In this document: piece by piece, positions 33,854 to 41,902 of the stretch
Layout: the number at the start of each line of letters is the position of its first letter
How positions within the stretch are numbered: the first letter of the stretch is position 1
Assembly (NCBI RefSeq): GCF_040639655.1
Contig: NZ_JBFAAI010000025.1
Location: 1-64,000, forward strand
From: Actinoplanes sp040639655
GTDB lineage: Bacteria; Actinomycetota; Actinomycetes; Mycobacteriales; Micromonosporaceae
Length of the DNA stretch: 64,000 nucleotides
Direction: 5' to 3'
Position numbers and translations under genes: made by a program
Notes under the pieces: model-generated
Told to the model about the DNA's origin: nothing
Databases searched by the model: none
The model's input: only the letters and a program-made list of their open reading frames with translations

Positions 33854-34704
33854 TCACCGGGCTCGCCGCGGGGTGTTCGGGACGGCGCCGCCGGCCGGAT
33901 CCGCGGTGCTGATGCGCAGTACGAGGTGTGGGTGGCCGACGCCGGAGAGCAGGCGGCGGATGCGCTCGCGAGTGACGACCAGTTCCATCGTCGCGCTCAG
34001 CGGCAGGAGCGACAGGCCAGTTCGGTGGCGGTGAGCCAGGCGGCGGACAGGGCTTCGCCGGAATGGAGCCACGCGGCCTCGTCGTCACCGGATCCGTAGA
34101 GGATCGCGAGGGCGGCGGCGCTCCCCGGCGTCTCGGAGACCGGTAGGTCGCCGTGGCGGCCGAAATCGCGGTCCGGCACGGCGGCGCGGGCCAGGCCGTG
34201 CACCTGGTCGGGGTGCAGCAGGTGCAGTCCGGCGCCGGCGGACTCGGCGGCCACGCTTACGGCGTGCAGGTTGCCGGTGTCGACCGCGGCGCTCACGGCG
34301 GACCGGTGGCCGGTGTGCCGCAGGCCGATGGTCTGCCGATGGCGGCGCGCTTCGAGGCGGACCGGGATCCGGCGGCCGAGCCGCAATCGGGCGAGATGAT
34401 CGGGGTGCGCGGGGTCCGGCATGCGCGCGAGGCCGGCGTGCCAGCCGTCGGCGGCGAGGCTGACCAGCGCGTGATGCAGGGTGGCGCCGCAACTCATGAT
34501 CGCGAGCCGGGAGTCGGGGTCGGTGACGTCGAGTGCCCGGCTGTGGTCGAGGTGCAGGTTCAGTTCGTCGGCGGTAAGGCGCCATCGCCACGGCTGGGTG
34601 TTGTGGATCGACGGTGCGCGCCCCGCCATGGCAGCGGCGGCGAACAGGGCCCGGGCCTCGGCGCGGGTACCGGCGGCTCGTGGGGGACCGTCAGTGCTGC
34701 TCAT
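33854..34704 (-). pseudogene. Acg-type nitroreductase family protein, frameshifted
   Basis: From ATG 34704 (AAGGAA upstream) the first frame holds the FMN-site sequence APSIHNTQPWRWR (about residue 32), MSCGATLHHAL and the usual Acg body, then stops at 33997 after LTATELACRSCR. The missing C-terminal end (GLSLLPLSATMELVVTRERIRRLL...HPHLVLRI) is in the next frame to 33854. One more G at 34017-34018 would restore LTATELGLSLLPL. Length then matches the family's N-terminal domain protein. Acg-like proteins are dormancy-linked flavoproteins in mycobacteria; their neighbour here is a universal stress protein. Confidence 0.75.
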
Positions 34705-35087
34705 GCGGGGTTTCCTTCGCGCCCGGGAACAGTTCTGTGCGAACGCACCGGATCGCTGCAGCGGGCGAGAGAACGCCGGCGCCCACACAACGGCCAGGTA
34801 TCAGGCCACCGGGGTCTCGGGCGACACCCCAACCCTACGCCTGCCCCCGGCCACGGGAGCGCGCCCGTCAGCGGCTTCGACGAAATGCGCGTACGGTCAA
34901 GGTGTCGCCCGAGACCCGGTGGCCGCCCGCCCGCCCGCCGCCGACATCTTCCGACATTCGTGGATCCCGCTGTGGTTGACGCATCCTCGGCCTGCCTCGG
35001 AGCCCGCACAGGAGCAAGCCTGCCGTCCTGGCCGGCCGCTGCACCACGCCCGCCCTTTCGAGCGGGATTCTCATTTCAGGAGCTCAT
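34705..35087. other. divergent intergenic region with long inverted repeat
   Basis: 383 bases between the nitroreductase and universal stress protein genes. A ~22-bp sequence at 34808-34829 (GGGTCTCGGGCGACACC core) returns in inverted form at 34901-34922, with a single base length difference in a C-run. The 71 bases between hold a smaller hairpin ACGGG-AGCGCG-CCCGT. No gene. Confidence 0.7.
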
Positions 35088-35543
35088 ATGATCGATCAGG
35101 AATTGGAACAGGATCATCGCATTGTCGTGGGCATCGACAATTCCGCCGGCTCTGCTGAGGCGTTGCGGTGGGCGCTCGCGCACGCACGGCTGACCGGTGG
35201 CTCCGTCGAGGCTGTCACGGCGTGGCAGGTGCCGCCCGCGTACGCCTACACGTACGGCTGGACACCGACCGGTATCGACGATGCCGGCATCGTGCGGTAC
35301 GCCGAGAAGACTCTGGCGGAAACGGTGGCACAGGTGCAGGGCGAGGATGACCACCCGATTCCCGTCACCACCCGGGTCATGGAGGGTCCCGCCGCACAGG
35401 TCCTGCTGGATGCCGGCAAGGGGGCGGAACTGATGGTCCTCGGCAGCCGCGGTCACGGAGCCTTCTCCGGAATGCTGCTCGGTTCGGTCAGTCAGCACTG
35501 CGTCCAGCACGCCACCTGCCCCACCGTCGTCATCCCGAAGTAG
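35088..35543 (+). CDS. universal stress protein (UspA family)
   Basis: 151 aa, one Usp domain. Start VVGIDNSAGSAEAL with the ATP-phosphate Asp, and the ATP-binding signature near the end (LGSRGHGAFSGMLLGSVSQH, then CPTVVIP). These features define the ATP-binding subclass. CAGGAG lies 5 bases before the ATG. Acts in the cytoplasm under starvation or low oxygen in actinobacteria. Divergent from the Acg-type nitroreductase, a pairing also known from hypoxia regulons; co-control is inferred. Confidence 0.92.
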   Translation: MIDQELEQDHRIVVGIDNSAGSAEALRWALAHARLTGGSVEAVTAWQVPPAYAYTYGWTPTGIDDAGIVRYAEKTLAETVAQVQGEDDHPIPVTTRVMEGPAAQVLLDAGKGAELMVLGSRGHGAFSGMLLGSVSQHCVQHATCPTVVIPK

Positions 35544-35813
35544 GCCACGCTGCCGGCACGTGTCCCACAGCACGACGGCTGGCCCGCGTCGTATCTGCGT
35601 TCGGCGGGTATCAGGAACTATGATTCGTGCGAGATGCGCCGCGGATCTGGCCGAACTCACCACGTCCGCGTTCTCGAGGAGCGTCGGTGGCGCACCTCCG
35701 GTCAAGGCCGTTTCACCGCAGATCTACTTTGCTGACCATGCCGGTCGCCGATCACGGAAGTTTTCCGACAGGCGACGTGGCGTGCCGGCCTCACCATTGG
35801 AAGAGGGACCGTC

Positions 35814-36008
35814 GTGACCGCCACACATGTCAGAAGATCTGAGATCGTCGCCATTCTCCGGTCCAAAGGAAAGTCCGCACGCGCCGACTGGTTCGAACGC
35901 ACGCTGCCCGACATTGTCGACACCGGCAAGAACAGCAGCCTGCTGGCGAACCTCGAGATCGACGCTGACGTCCTGAGCCAGACCGATCGCATTCCCCAGA
36001 ACGCTTGA
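35814..36008 (+). CDS. small conserved-looking protein, unknown function
   Basis: 64 aa from GTG 35814 with AAGAGGGA 6 bases upstream. It reads as a compact helical protein: VRRSEIVAILRSKGKSARADWFERTLPDIVD then NSSLLANLEIDADVL. Composition is balanced and unlike shadow frames. I do not know the family. It stands alone between the stress protein and the ANTAR operon. Confidence 0.65.
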   Translation: MTATHVRRSEIVAILRSKGKSARADWFERTLPDIVDTGKNSSLLANLEIDADVLSQTDRIPQNA

Positions 36009-36428
36009 CCTTGGACGACCAGCCGGTGCAGCCGCTGCCACGGCACGGCCGCACAGGTTCTGCCGGGAACGCGGCCGTCACGACTCCCGCGGGAGCAGGC
36101 GGCCACGGATCGGCCAGTTTGCCGGCCGGCGGCTGGGGTACAGCGTTCCCTGGTAGCGACCTCCCCGCGCCGAACCGCCAGATCACCGAGACCGGGCTGC
36201 TCGAACGACGACTCGCCTGTTCCGCGATACGGATGGGCGTTGTCGCCGATGCTCAACGGGGTCGGCGCGGGCTCAAAGGTTTCAGGTCCGGCCGGAAATC
36301 GGTAGGAATCTCAGGCTTTCCTCGAGAAGGGGAGTCCTGTGGGCCGCTGCGGAGGGGGGCCCGGCGGCCCACAGGGGTCCATACCCGGACGGCACCGCCT
36401 CCGAACAGGCAGCCGAGCAGCCAGGGAG
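36009..36428. other. 420-bp intergenic region with terminator
   Basis: No protein-like frame. The right part holds the inverted repeat described at 36336-36375. The rest shows no feature I can name. Confidence 0.4.
36336..36375 (-). terminator. terminator of GAF-ANTAR operon
   Basis: Perfect 12-bp inverted repeat CCTGTGGGCCGC/GCGGCCCACAGG with a 16-base loop, 54 bases beyond the stop codon of the last gene of the minus-strand operon. Confidence 0.7.
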
Positions 36429-37154
36429 TCAGTGAAGTTCCGGTGGGGTCGTCCGGTCGGTGACGATGGCCTGTGCCACCTCGGTCAGCTTGCGGTGGTG
36501 ATTCCGGGCGTAGTTGCGGATCCGCGTGAATGCCTCGTCGACGCTGACCGCTTGGGCATAGGCGACCGCGCCTTTGGCCTGTTCGATGATGATCCGGCTG
36601 TTGAGCGCGCCCTGGAGTTGTTCGGTGAGTGCCTCGCCGCGCCGTAACGAACGTTCTTGCAGAAGTGCGATGGCGGCCACGTCCGCGAGGGACTGCACGA
36701 TCGGCACGTCCGCACCACTGAAGTCCCCGCCCTTGGTGTCACCGAACACGTTCAACGCTCCGATGACCTGGCTGCGCAGCCGCAAGGGGAAGGCGTGCAC
36801 GGATTGGAACCCGGTCGCGGTGGCGCGGGGTGCGAACAGGGGCCACCGGGAGGTCGCGGCGCTCAGGTCGACGTTGATGACCGGATGTCCGGTGCGGTAG
36901 GCCTCCAGGCACGGGCCTTCCCGCGTCTGCAGCTGGAACAGCTCCAGCAGTTTGACGTTCTCGTCCGATCCGGCCATGTACTCGAGGTTGCCGCGCCCGT
37001 CGGCGAGCATCAGTCCCACGGCTGCCGCGCCGACCAGGTCTGCGGTGCGGTCGGTCAGCATGTGCAGGAAATCGATCAGGTCGAACTCTTCGACGAGAGT
37101 GTCGGCGACCTCGACGAAGATCGACGCCAGCCGTTGTGCCGAAACGGTGGTCAT
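36429..37154 (-). CDS. GAF and ANTAR domain regulator
   Basis: 241 aa. GAF domain (residues ~20-170; EGPCLEAYRTGHPV, HAFPLRLRSQVIGALNVFG) then a C-terminal ANTAR RNA-binding domain (LQGALNSRIIIEQAKGAVAYAQAVSVDEAFTRIRNYAR). ANTAR proteins bind paired hexaloop hairpins in nascent RNA to stop termination. AGGAGG lies 5 bases before the ATG. Third gene of an operon with DUF5994 and another GAF-ANTAR gene. Its first half closely resembles the start of the large kinase at 58185 (FVEVADTLVEEFDLIDFL versus FVEIADTLADPFELTDYL), so the two share ancestry. Confidence 0.9.
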   Translation of the reverse strand: MTTVSAQRLASIFVEVADTLVEEFDLIDFLHMLTDRTADLVGAAAVGLMLADGRGNLEYMAGSDENVKLLELFQLQTREGPCLEAYRTGHPVINVDLSAATSRWPLFAPRATATGFQSVHAFPLRLRSQVIGALNVFGDTKGGDFSGADVPIVQSLADVAAIALLQERSLRRGEALTEQLQGALNSRIIIEQAKGAVAYAQAVSVDEAFTRIRNYARNHHRKLTEVAQAIVTDRTTPPELH

Positions 37155-37191
37155 CCCTGCCTCCTGGCTGCTGGGCGGTGCGGTGGCATGG

Positions 37192-37914
37192 TCATGGGCG
37201 GTCGGCCTCGAAGCGCAAGTTGCGGGCGACGATATCGCGGGCCACGTCGCCGAGGCTGCGGTTCTCGGCGTAGGCGTACGCCCGGATGCGGGCCGCGGCG
37301 TCGGTGATGCTGCCCTGAATCTGGACCATGACCATGCCTTGGGCCTGGAACAGTTCCGCTCGGTTCCCGACCCCGTCGATCACGCTGTCGTACGCCGGCC
37401 CGCCCAGTGTGCCGGTGTCCTCCCTCTGGCGGTCGAGCAGAGCCTCGACCGCGACGTCCGCGAAGCAGAGGGCGTCGGTCAGGTGCTGTTCGGAAAGGCG
37501 GCCGGCCTGGTCACGAAACACGTCGAAGACACCGAGCCGGGCCGCGCCGATCTGCAGCGGGAATGCGAAGACAGCGCGGACACCACGGTCGTGGACCTCG
37601 GGTGCGTACACCGGCCACCGTGTCACCTCGTCGGCGAGATCGGCGATCAGCACCGGTTGGCGGCGGTCGAAGGCATCGAGGCAGGGACCCTCGCCGAGCA
37701 GGAACTGGAGTTCCTCCACGTGCTCGCTGGCCGGGTCGGATGCGGCGTACACCCCGCGGGTCCCGTCGTCGGTCAGCACGCTGATCCCCGTTCCGGAGGC
37801 CGACAATGCTGACGCCGCGGCCCGGCAGACGCATCGTAAGTGATCAACGACTCCGCCGTTTCGGGCCGGCTGGGCGGCGATGAGATCTCGGATCACGGTG
37901 GCCCGGTCACTCAT
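37192..37914 (-). CDS. GAF domain protein with divergent ANTAR domain
   Basis: 240 aa. GAF domain (residues ~25-165; GEGPCLDAFDRRQPV, FAFPLQIGAARLGVFDVF) followed by NRAELFQAQGMVMVQIQGSITDAAARIRAYAYAENRSLGDVARDIV, an ANTAR-like three-helix end in which the usual IEQAKG is FQAQGM. RNA binding may persist (AR/AY motif kept). ATG 37914 overlaps the DUF5994 stop by 8 bases (ATGAGTGA), and the next GAF-ANTAR gene follows after 37 bases. Confidence 0.85.
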   Translation of the reverse strand: MSDRATVIRDLIAAQPARNGGVVDHLRCVCRAAASALSASGTGISVLTDDGTRGVYAASDPASEHVEELQFLLGEGPCLDAFDRRQPVLIADLADEVTRWPVYAPEVHDRGVRAVFAFPLQIGAARLGVFDVFRDQAGRLSEQHLTDALCFADVAVEALLDRQREDTGTLGGPAYDSVIDGVGNRAELFQAQGMVMVQIQGSITDAAARIRAYAYAENRSLGDVARDIVARNLRFEADRP

Positions 37915-38365
37915 GGTGCTCGCTGGGACCGGACCCGGCTCGAGGGCGGTGCCACGAACCAGTCGATGTCCCGGTCGCCAGTTCCCGCCCCGTTTCCGGG
38001 GCGTCCGGGGCTGCGGGGCCCGGGGCGGGCGGGACCACGCGCATCGTGAAGGTACCGCCGTCGACGCAGACGACGGTCATACTCCTCGGCGACTGGCCCG
38101 TCCGATAGTCGATGCCGACCGTGCGCCGGTCCATGACGATCCGGTCAGGTGCGGCTGCCCAGTCTCCGGCGCTGAGCACCAGCCGTCGCACCGGTCCACG
38201 GACGTGATCGAGCATCGGCAGCAGAACGCGCAGTTCAGTGTCAAGATCGGGCGACTTGGGCCACCAACTGCCGTCGAACGAAGCGTGATCGAGCCGCGTC
38301 AGTTCCCGCGCCCGGAGGCGCTCGGCAGGGGACAGGAATTCAGGGTGGCGGATGTACAGGGCCAT
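37907..38365 (-). CDS. DUF5994 family protein
   Basis: 152 aa from ATG 38365 (GGGA 7 bases upstream; the longer frame to 38485 is low quality). Shows the family pattern: ARELTRLDHASFDGSWWPKSPDLDTEL, LLPMLDHVRGPVRRLVLSAGDW, RRTVGIDYRTG, MTVVCVDGGTFTMRVV. Its C-terminal 30 residues are Pro/Gly-rich and disordered. First gene of the operon with two GAF-ANTAR proteins; the paralogue at 15992 is frameshifted. Function unknown. Confidence 0.75.
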   Translation of the reverse strand: MALYIRHPEFLSPAERLRARELTRLDHASFDGSWWPKSPDLDTELRVLLPMLDHVRGPVRRLVLSAGDWAAAPDRIVMDRRTVGIDYRTGQSPRSMTVVCVDGGTFTMRVVPPAPGPAAPDAPETGRELATGTSTGSWHRPRAGSGPSEHHE

Positions 38366-38742
38366 GACGAGATCCCATCGTCCAGGACCGACGCAGGCGC
38401 GGGACCCAGCCTGAAAGTCAACAGGCGAGGACGAGGTCCACCGAGTCCGGTGAGCGGCGCGGCCTCCGGCAGGCGGGCTGCGCACCGGCCGAGGCCGGCA
38501 CCGATGACGGCGTCACCGGTCACTCCCAGTGTACGCGCCGCCGACTTCGACGACTGCGCGCGGCCGTCTCGGGGCCGCCGATACTTCCGAGTCGCTCGAA
38601 GGTACGCCGCTGCAGGCCAGCGCGTATTTCCGGACGCGTTCCACAATTTTGCAAAGAATCGTTCAACTATTGCGGTTGTGTGACTGAGACTGTCACGATG
38701 ACCGTCGATCCCTCCCCGACACCCGGATCGACTGGAGTCCCC
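38366..38742. promoter_or_regulatory. divergent regulatory region
   Basis: 377 bases between the DUF5994 operon and the exported hydrolase. The right end is unusually A/T-rich for this window (AATTTTGCAAAGAATCG at about 38644) and is followed by an imperfect palindrome GTGAC-TGAGACT-GTCAC near 38680-38698. A promoter or operator for the hydrolase is likely; no exact -10/-35 can be assigned. Confidence 0.4.
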
Positions 38743-40842
38743 ATGACAGTCACTCGCCGTACCCTGCTGTCCTCAGCCGCCCTCGGCCCGCCGGCCGCCC
38801 TCCTCGCCGCCGCGCCGGGCCGTGCCGCATCGCCCGCCGGTGACGTGGTCGGCAAGGTCAGCGTCGGTTACCAGGGCTGGTTCGCCTGCCCCGGCGACGG
38901 TGCGCCGATCGGCGGCTGGTGGCACTGGAGCCGCGACCGCTTCCAGCCGCCTTCACCTGCCAACACCACCATCGTGTCCTGGCCCGACCTGCGCGACTTC
39001 ACACACGCGTACCCGACGGCGTACCCGAATCTCGGCGACGGCCGGCCCGCCACGCTCTTCTCGTCCTACGACCAGCAGACCGTGGACACGCACTTCGACT
39101 GGATGCGGACCTACAGCATCGACACCGCCGCGCTGCAGCGATTCAACCCGTTCGGCGACGAGGGCCCGACCCGCGACGCGATGACCCGGAAGGTGCGGGC
39201 CGCGGCCGAGCGGACCGGCCGCAAGTTCTACATCATGTACGACGTCACCGGCTGGACGAACATGCAGTCCGAGCTGAAGACCGACTGGACCACGAAGATG
39301 TCGGCGCACACCGCGTCCAGCGCCTACGCCCGGCAGAACGGCAGACCCGTCGTCTGCGTCTGGGGCTTCGGCTTCAACGACGACGGCCGCCCGTTCACCC
39401 CGGCGCAGTGCCTCGACGTGGTCAACTGGTTCAAGGCGCAGGGCTGCTACGTGATCGGCGGCGTACCCACCTACTGGCGCGAGGGTAAGAACGACAGCCG
39501 GACCGGGTTCCTCGAGGTCTATCACGCCTTCCACATGCTGTCGCCGTGGATGGTCGGGCGCACCGGTGACCTCGCCGGGCTCGACTGGTTCGCCACCAAC
39601 GTCAACGCCGCCGACCAGGCCGACTGCAACGCGCATGGCATCGACTACCAGCCGTGTGTGCTGCCCGGCGATCTCTCCGCCGGGCACCGCCGGCACGGCG
39701 ACTTCTACTGGCGCAGCGTCTACAACATGGTGCGGCTGGGCGCGCAGGGCCTCTACGTGTCCATGTTCGACGAGTTCAACGAAGGTAACCAGATCGCCAA
39801 GACCGCCGAGACGGCCGCGTCCGTACCGGCCGGCACCGGGATCCGCGCGCTGGACGAGGACGGCACCTTCTGCTCCGCCGACTACTACCTGCGGATCACC
39901 ACGGACGCGGGGAAAATGCTCAAAGGGCAACTTCCCCTGACTTCCGTACGCCCGACGCAGCCGACCACCGCAACCACCCCGCCGCCGCAACCCACCGGTG
40001 ATCTCGCCGCCGGCAAGGCGGTGAGCGCCAGCAGCGTGAACGGCCCGTACGCCGCGGCCAACGCGGTCGACGCGAGCACCGGCAGCTACTGGGAGTCCAG
40101 CGGCGCGCTCCCGCAGTGGCTCCAGGTGGACCTGGGCGGCGCCTACACCGTGAAGAGCCTGGTCATGCGCCTGCCCGCCGGCTGGGAGAGACGCACGCAG
40201 ACGGTCACCGTGCAGGGCAGCAGCGACGGTTCGAGTTACCGCACTCTCGCCGCCTCCGCCGGCTACGTCTTCGACCCCGGCTCCGGCAACACGGTGACGG
40301 TGGCGTTGTCCGGCGCGACCGCCCGCCACGTGCGGCTGGCCTTCGCGGCCAACACCGCCTGGCCGGCGGCTCAGATGGCCCAGCTCCAGGTGTACGGCGA
40401 GGACGCCCCGCCGGCCACACCACCGCCCGTCACCGACCTGGCACGCGGCAAACCGGCCACCGCCAGCAGCCAGGTCCAGGCGTACGGGCCGGGCAACGCG
40501 GTCGACACGGACGCGGGCAGTTACTGGGAGAGCGCGAACAACGCCTTCCCGCAGTGGATCCAGGTCGACCTGGGTTCGGCCGTCCCGGTCGGGCGGGCGG
40601 TCCTGAAACTGCCGCCGTCGTGGGGCGCCCGGACACAGACGCTCGCCATCTCCGGAAGCACCGACGGTGCCACCTTCACCACGCTCGCCGGAGCCGCCGG
40701 GCGGGCGTTCAACCCCGCGTCCGGCAACACGGTGACGGTCAGCTTCCCGGCCGCCGCCACCCGATACCTGCGGGTCACCGCGACCGGGAACTCCGGATGG
40801 CCGGCCGGGCAGCTGTCGGCGCTGGAGGCATACGCGAGCTGA
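38743..40842 (+). CDS. exported GH71/99-like glycoside hydrolase with two discoidin (CBM32-type) modules
   Basis: 699 aa from ATG 38743 (GGAG 5 bases upstream). Signal peptide with twin Arg (TVTRRTLLSSAALG), so probably Tat-exported. The catalytic part (residues ~35-400) resembles the GH71/GH99-like family: KVSVGYQGWFACPGDG near the start and SMFDEFNEGNQI near the end, where the family has its acid/base Glu pair. Two F5/8 type C modules follow (LAAGKAVSASS...; LARGKPATASS...), each ~130 aa, with Pro/Thr linkers. A role in breaking alpha-mannan or alpha-glucan outside the cell is a family-level inference. The second half of the two modules is highly alike. Confidence 0.85.
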   Translation: MTVTRRTLLSSAALGPPAALLAAAPGRAASPAGDVVGKVSVGYQGWFACPGDGAPIGGWWHWSRDRFQPPSPANTTIVSWPDLRDFTHAYPTAYPNLGDGRPATLFSSYDQQTVDTHFDWMRTYSIDTAALQRFNPFGDEGPTRDAMTRKVRAAAERTGRKFYIMYDVTGWTNMQSELKTDWTTKMSAHTASSAYARQNGRPVVCVWGFGFNDDGRPFTPAQCLDVVNWFKAQGCYVIGGVPTYWREGKNDSRTGFLEVYHAFHMLSPWMVGRTGDLAGLDWFATNVNAADQADCNAHGIDYQPCVLPGDLSAGHRRHGDFYWRSVYNMVRLGAQGLYVSMFDEFNEGNQIAKTAETAASVPAGTGIRALDEDGTFCSADYYLRITTDAGKMLKGQLPLTSVRPTQPTTATTPPPQPTGDLAAGKAVSASSVNGPYAAANAVDASTGSYWESSGALPQWLQVDLGGAYTVKSLVMRLPAGWERRTQTVTVQGSSDGSSYRTLAASAGYVFDPGSGNTVTVALSGATARHVRLAFAANTAWPAAQMAQLQVYGEDAPPATPPPVTDLARGKPATASSQVQAYGPGNAVDTDAGSYWESANNAFPQWIQVDLGSAVPVGRAVLKLPPSWGARTQTLAISGSTDGATFTTLAGAAGRAFNPASGNTVTVSFPAAATRYLRVTATGNSGWPAGQLSALEAYAS

Positions 40843-41334
40843 TCGGACCGTACATCCTGCAACGCCGTCGCGGGACGCGGCGCGGTGGCGTCCGGGCCGA
40901 TGGGTGCGTATGACCCCCAGTGACGCATGGCTTCCGCCGGCGCCGGACGTCCCGCCACGATGCTCATCGGCAGATTCCGGGACCGTGCTGAGCGGGAGCG
41001 ATCGAGACGTGTTCCAGGCCACCCCCACGGTGGTAGGCCACACCATGTCAGCATGGTGAACCCGGTCGCAGCGCCTGATCGCGCGGGCCGGTCGCCAGGG
41101 TCCTGCAGAGGTCAGCATGCGACCTTAGTGGCGGATAGTCGCAATTCAGGCCCCATGTTAGGACGTTACGGGTGCAGGGCAGCCGATTCGGCGAGTTTGC
41201 CCTCCGCTCAGCTCGGCGTTCGTCAGCGGAGGACGCATTTCCCATGAGAGTCTGACGTCACGTCAGCACTGGCCACATAGCCGAACGATCGTCCACTGGA
41301 GGGAGCTGCGCAGCCGGACGAAAGGACGGCGAGG
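40843..41334. other. 490-bp intergenic region with palindromes
   Basis: No convincing gene on either strand. A hairpin CACCATG-TCAG-CATGGTG lies at 41041-41058 and an odd palindrome CTGACGT-C-ACGTCAG at 41252-41266, 69 bases before the small gene that follows. Confidence 0.5.
41252..41266. promoter_or_regulatory. 15-bp palindrome, possible operator
   Basis: CTGACGT-C-ACGTCAG, perfect 7-bp arms. Placed upstream of the peptide gene at 41335. Such palindromes are typical of repressor sites; which protein binds it is unknown. Confidence 0.45.
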
Positions 41335-41478
41335 ATGGGCCAGGGCAACGAGAACACGAAGGGCCGCCTCTTCGGACGGTGGCTGCGACGCAACGCGGGG
41401 ACTATCACCGCGGGGGCCACCGTGGTGGCGACGGTCGCTACGTTGCTCAGTTCGTGTTCGGGAGGAGGTCCCGCCTAG
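41335..41478 (+). CDS. 47-aa lipoprotein-like peptide
   Basis: Short frame from ATG 41335 with AAAGGACGG upstream, ending TAG. It has a charged start (GQGNENTKGRLFGRWLRRN), a hydrophobic Ala/Thr/Val stretch (residues ~20-38) and LLSSCSGGGPA, where the Cys could be a lipobox (LSSC). So either a tiny lipoprotein with almost no mature part or a single-pass membrane peptide. Two strong hairpins follow, which fits an independent transcript. Confidence 0.55.
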   Translation: MGQGNENTKGRLFGRWLRRNAGTITAGATVVATVATLLSSCSGGGPA

Positions 41479-41500
41479 AGGCAGGGCTCCATCAGAGCGA

Positions 41501-41532
41501 GGGGCCGCTCAGCACGCCAGGCGGGCGGCCCC
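41501..41532 (+). terminator. terminator hairpin 1 after small gene
   Basis: 8-bp stem GGGGCCGC/GCGGCCCC with a 16-base loop followed by TTC, 22 bases after the stop of the 47-aa gene. Confidence 0.6.
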
Positions 41533-41573
41533 TTCGCCCATGTCTCGTCACTCCCGGCCCTCCCACGGGAAGA

Positions 41574-41595
41574 GGCCCCGCCAAGCGGCGGGGCC
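41574..41595 (+). terminator. terminator hairpin 2
   Basis: 9-bp stem GGCCCCGCC/GGCGGGGCC with loop AAGC. A second, tighter hairpin 40 bases after the first; a back-up terminator for the small gene, well before the chemoreceptor gene. Confidence 0.65.
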
Positions 41596-41902
41596 CCATC
41601 ATTCAGCGAACCTGCTCAGCTATTGCCAGGCGGGCAGAGACGCCGAAGATTCTGGAGCATCGATGCGAGCGAACGACGTCGATGCGTCAGACCTTGACCG
41701 TACCGATTCGGCCACGCGACCGCAGCTCATAGGAGCTATCTCCGCTCCGAAGGCTGATTGATCTTGCGGGCTCGGTGACCGTACGACGGGATCAAGGCTC
41801 ACCACTCTGGCTAAGGGCTCAGGCGGGGCAGCCGATGGGTGGGTGTACTGCGCGTGCGTTCCGCCGCGCTGATGGGCCCCGGTCTACGAGGTTGTGGTTG
41901 GC

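Noticed and set aside
36005..36463. 152-aa plus-strand frame in the gap before the ANTAR operon
   Set aside because: Low-complexity Gly/Pro/Arg composition, reads through the terminator hairpin and into the antisense of the GAF-ANTAR gene.
38299..38646. 115-aa minus-strand frame upstream of the DUF5994 gene
   Set aside because: Arg/Ala-rich, overlaps the DUF5994 start in another frame, with no RBS or motif.
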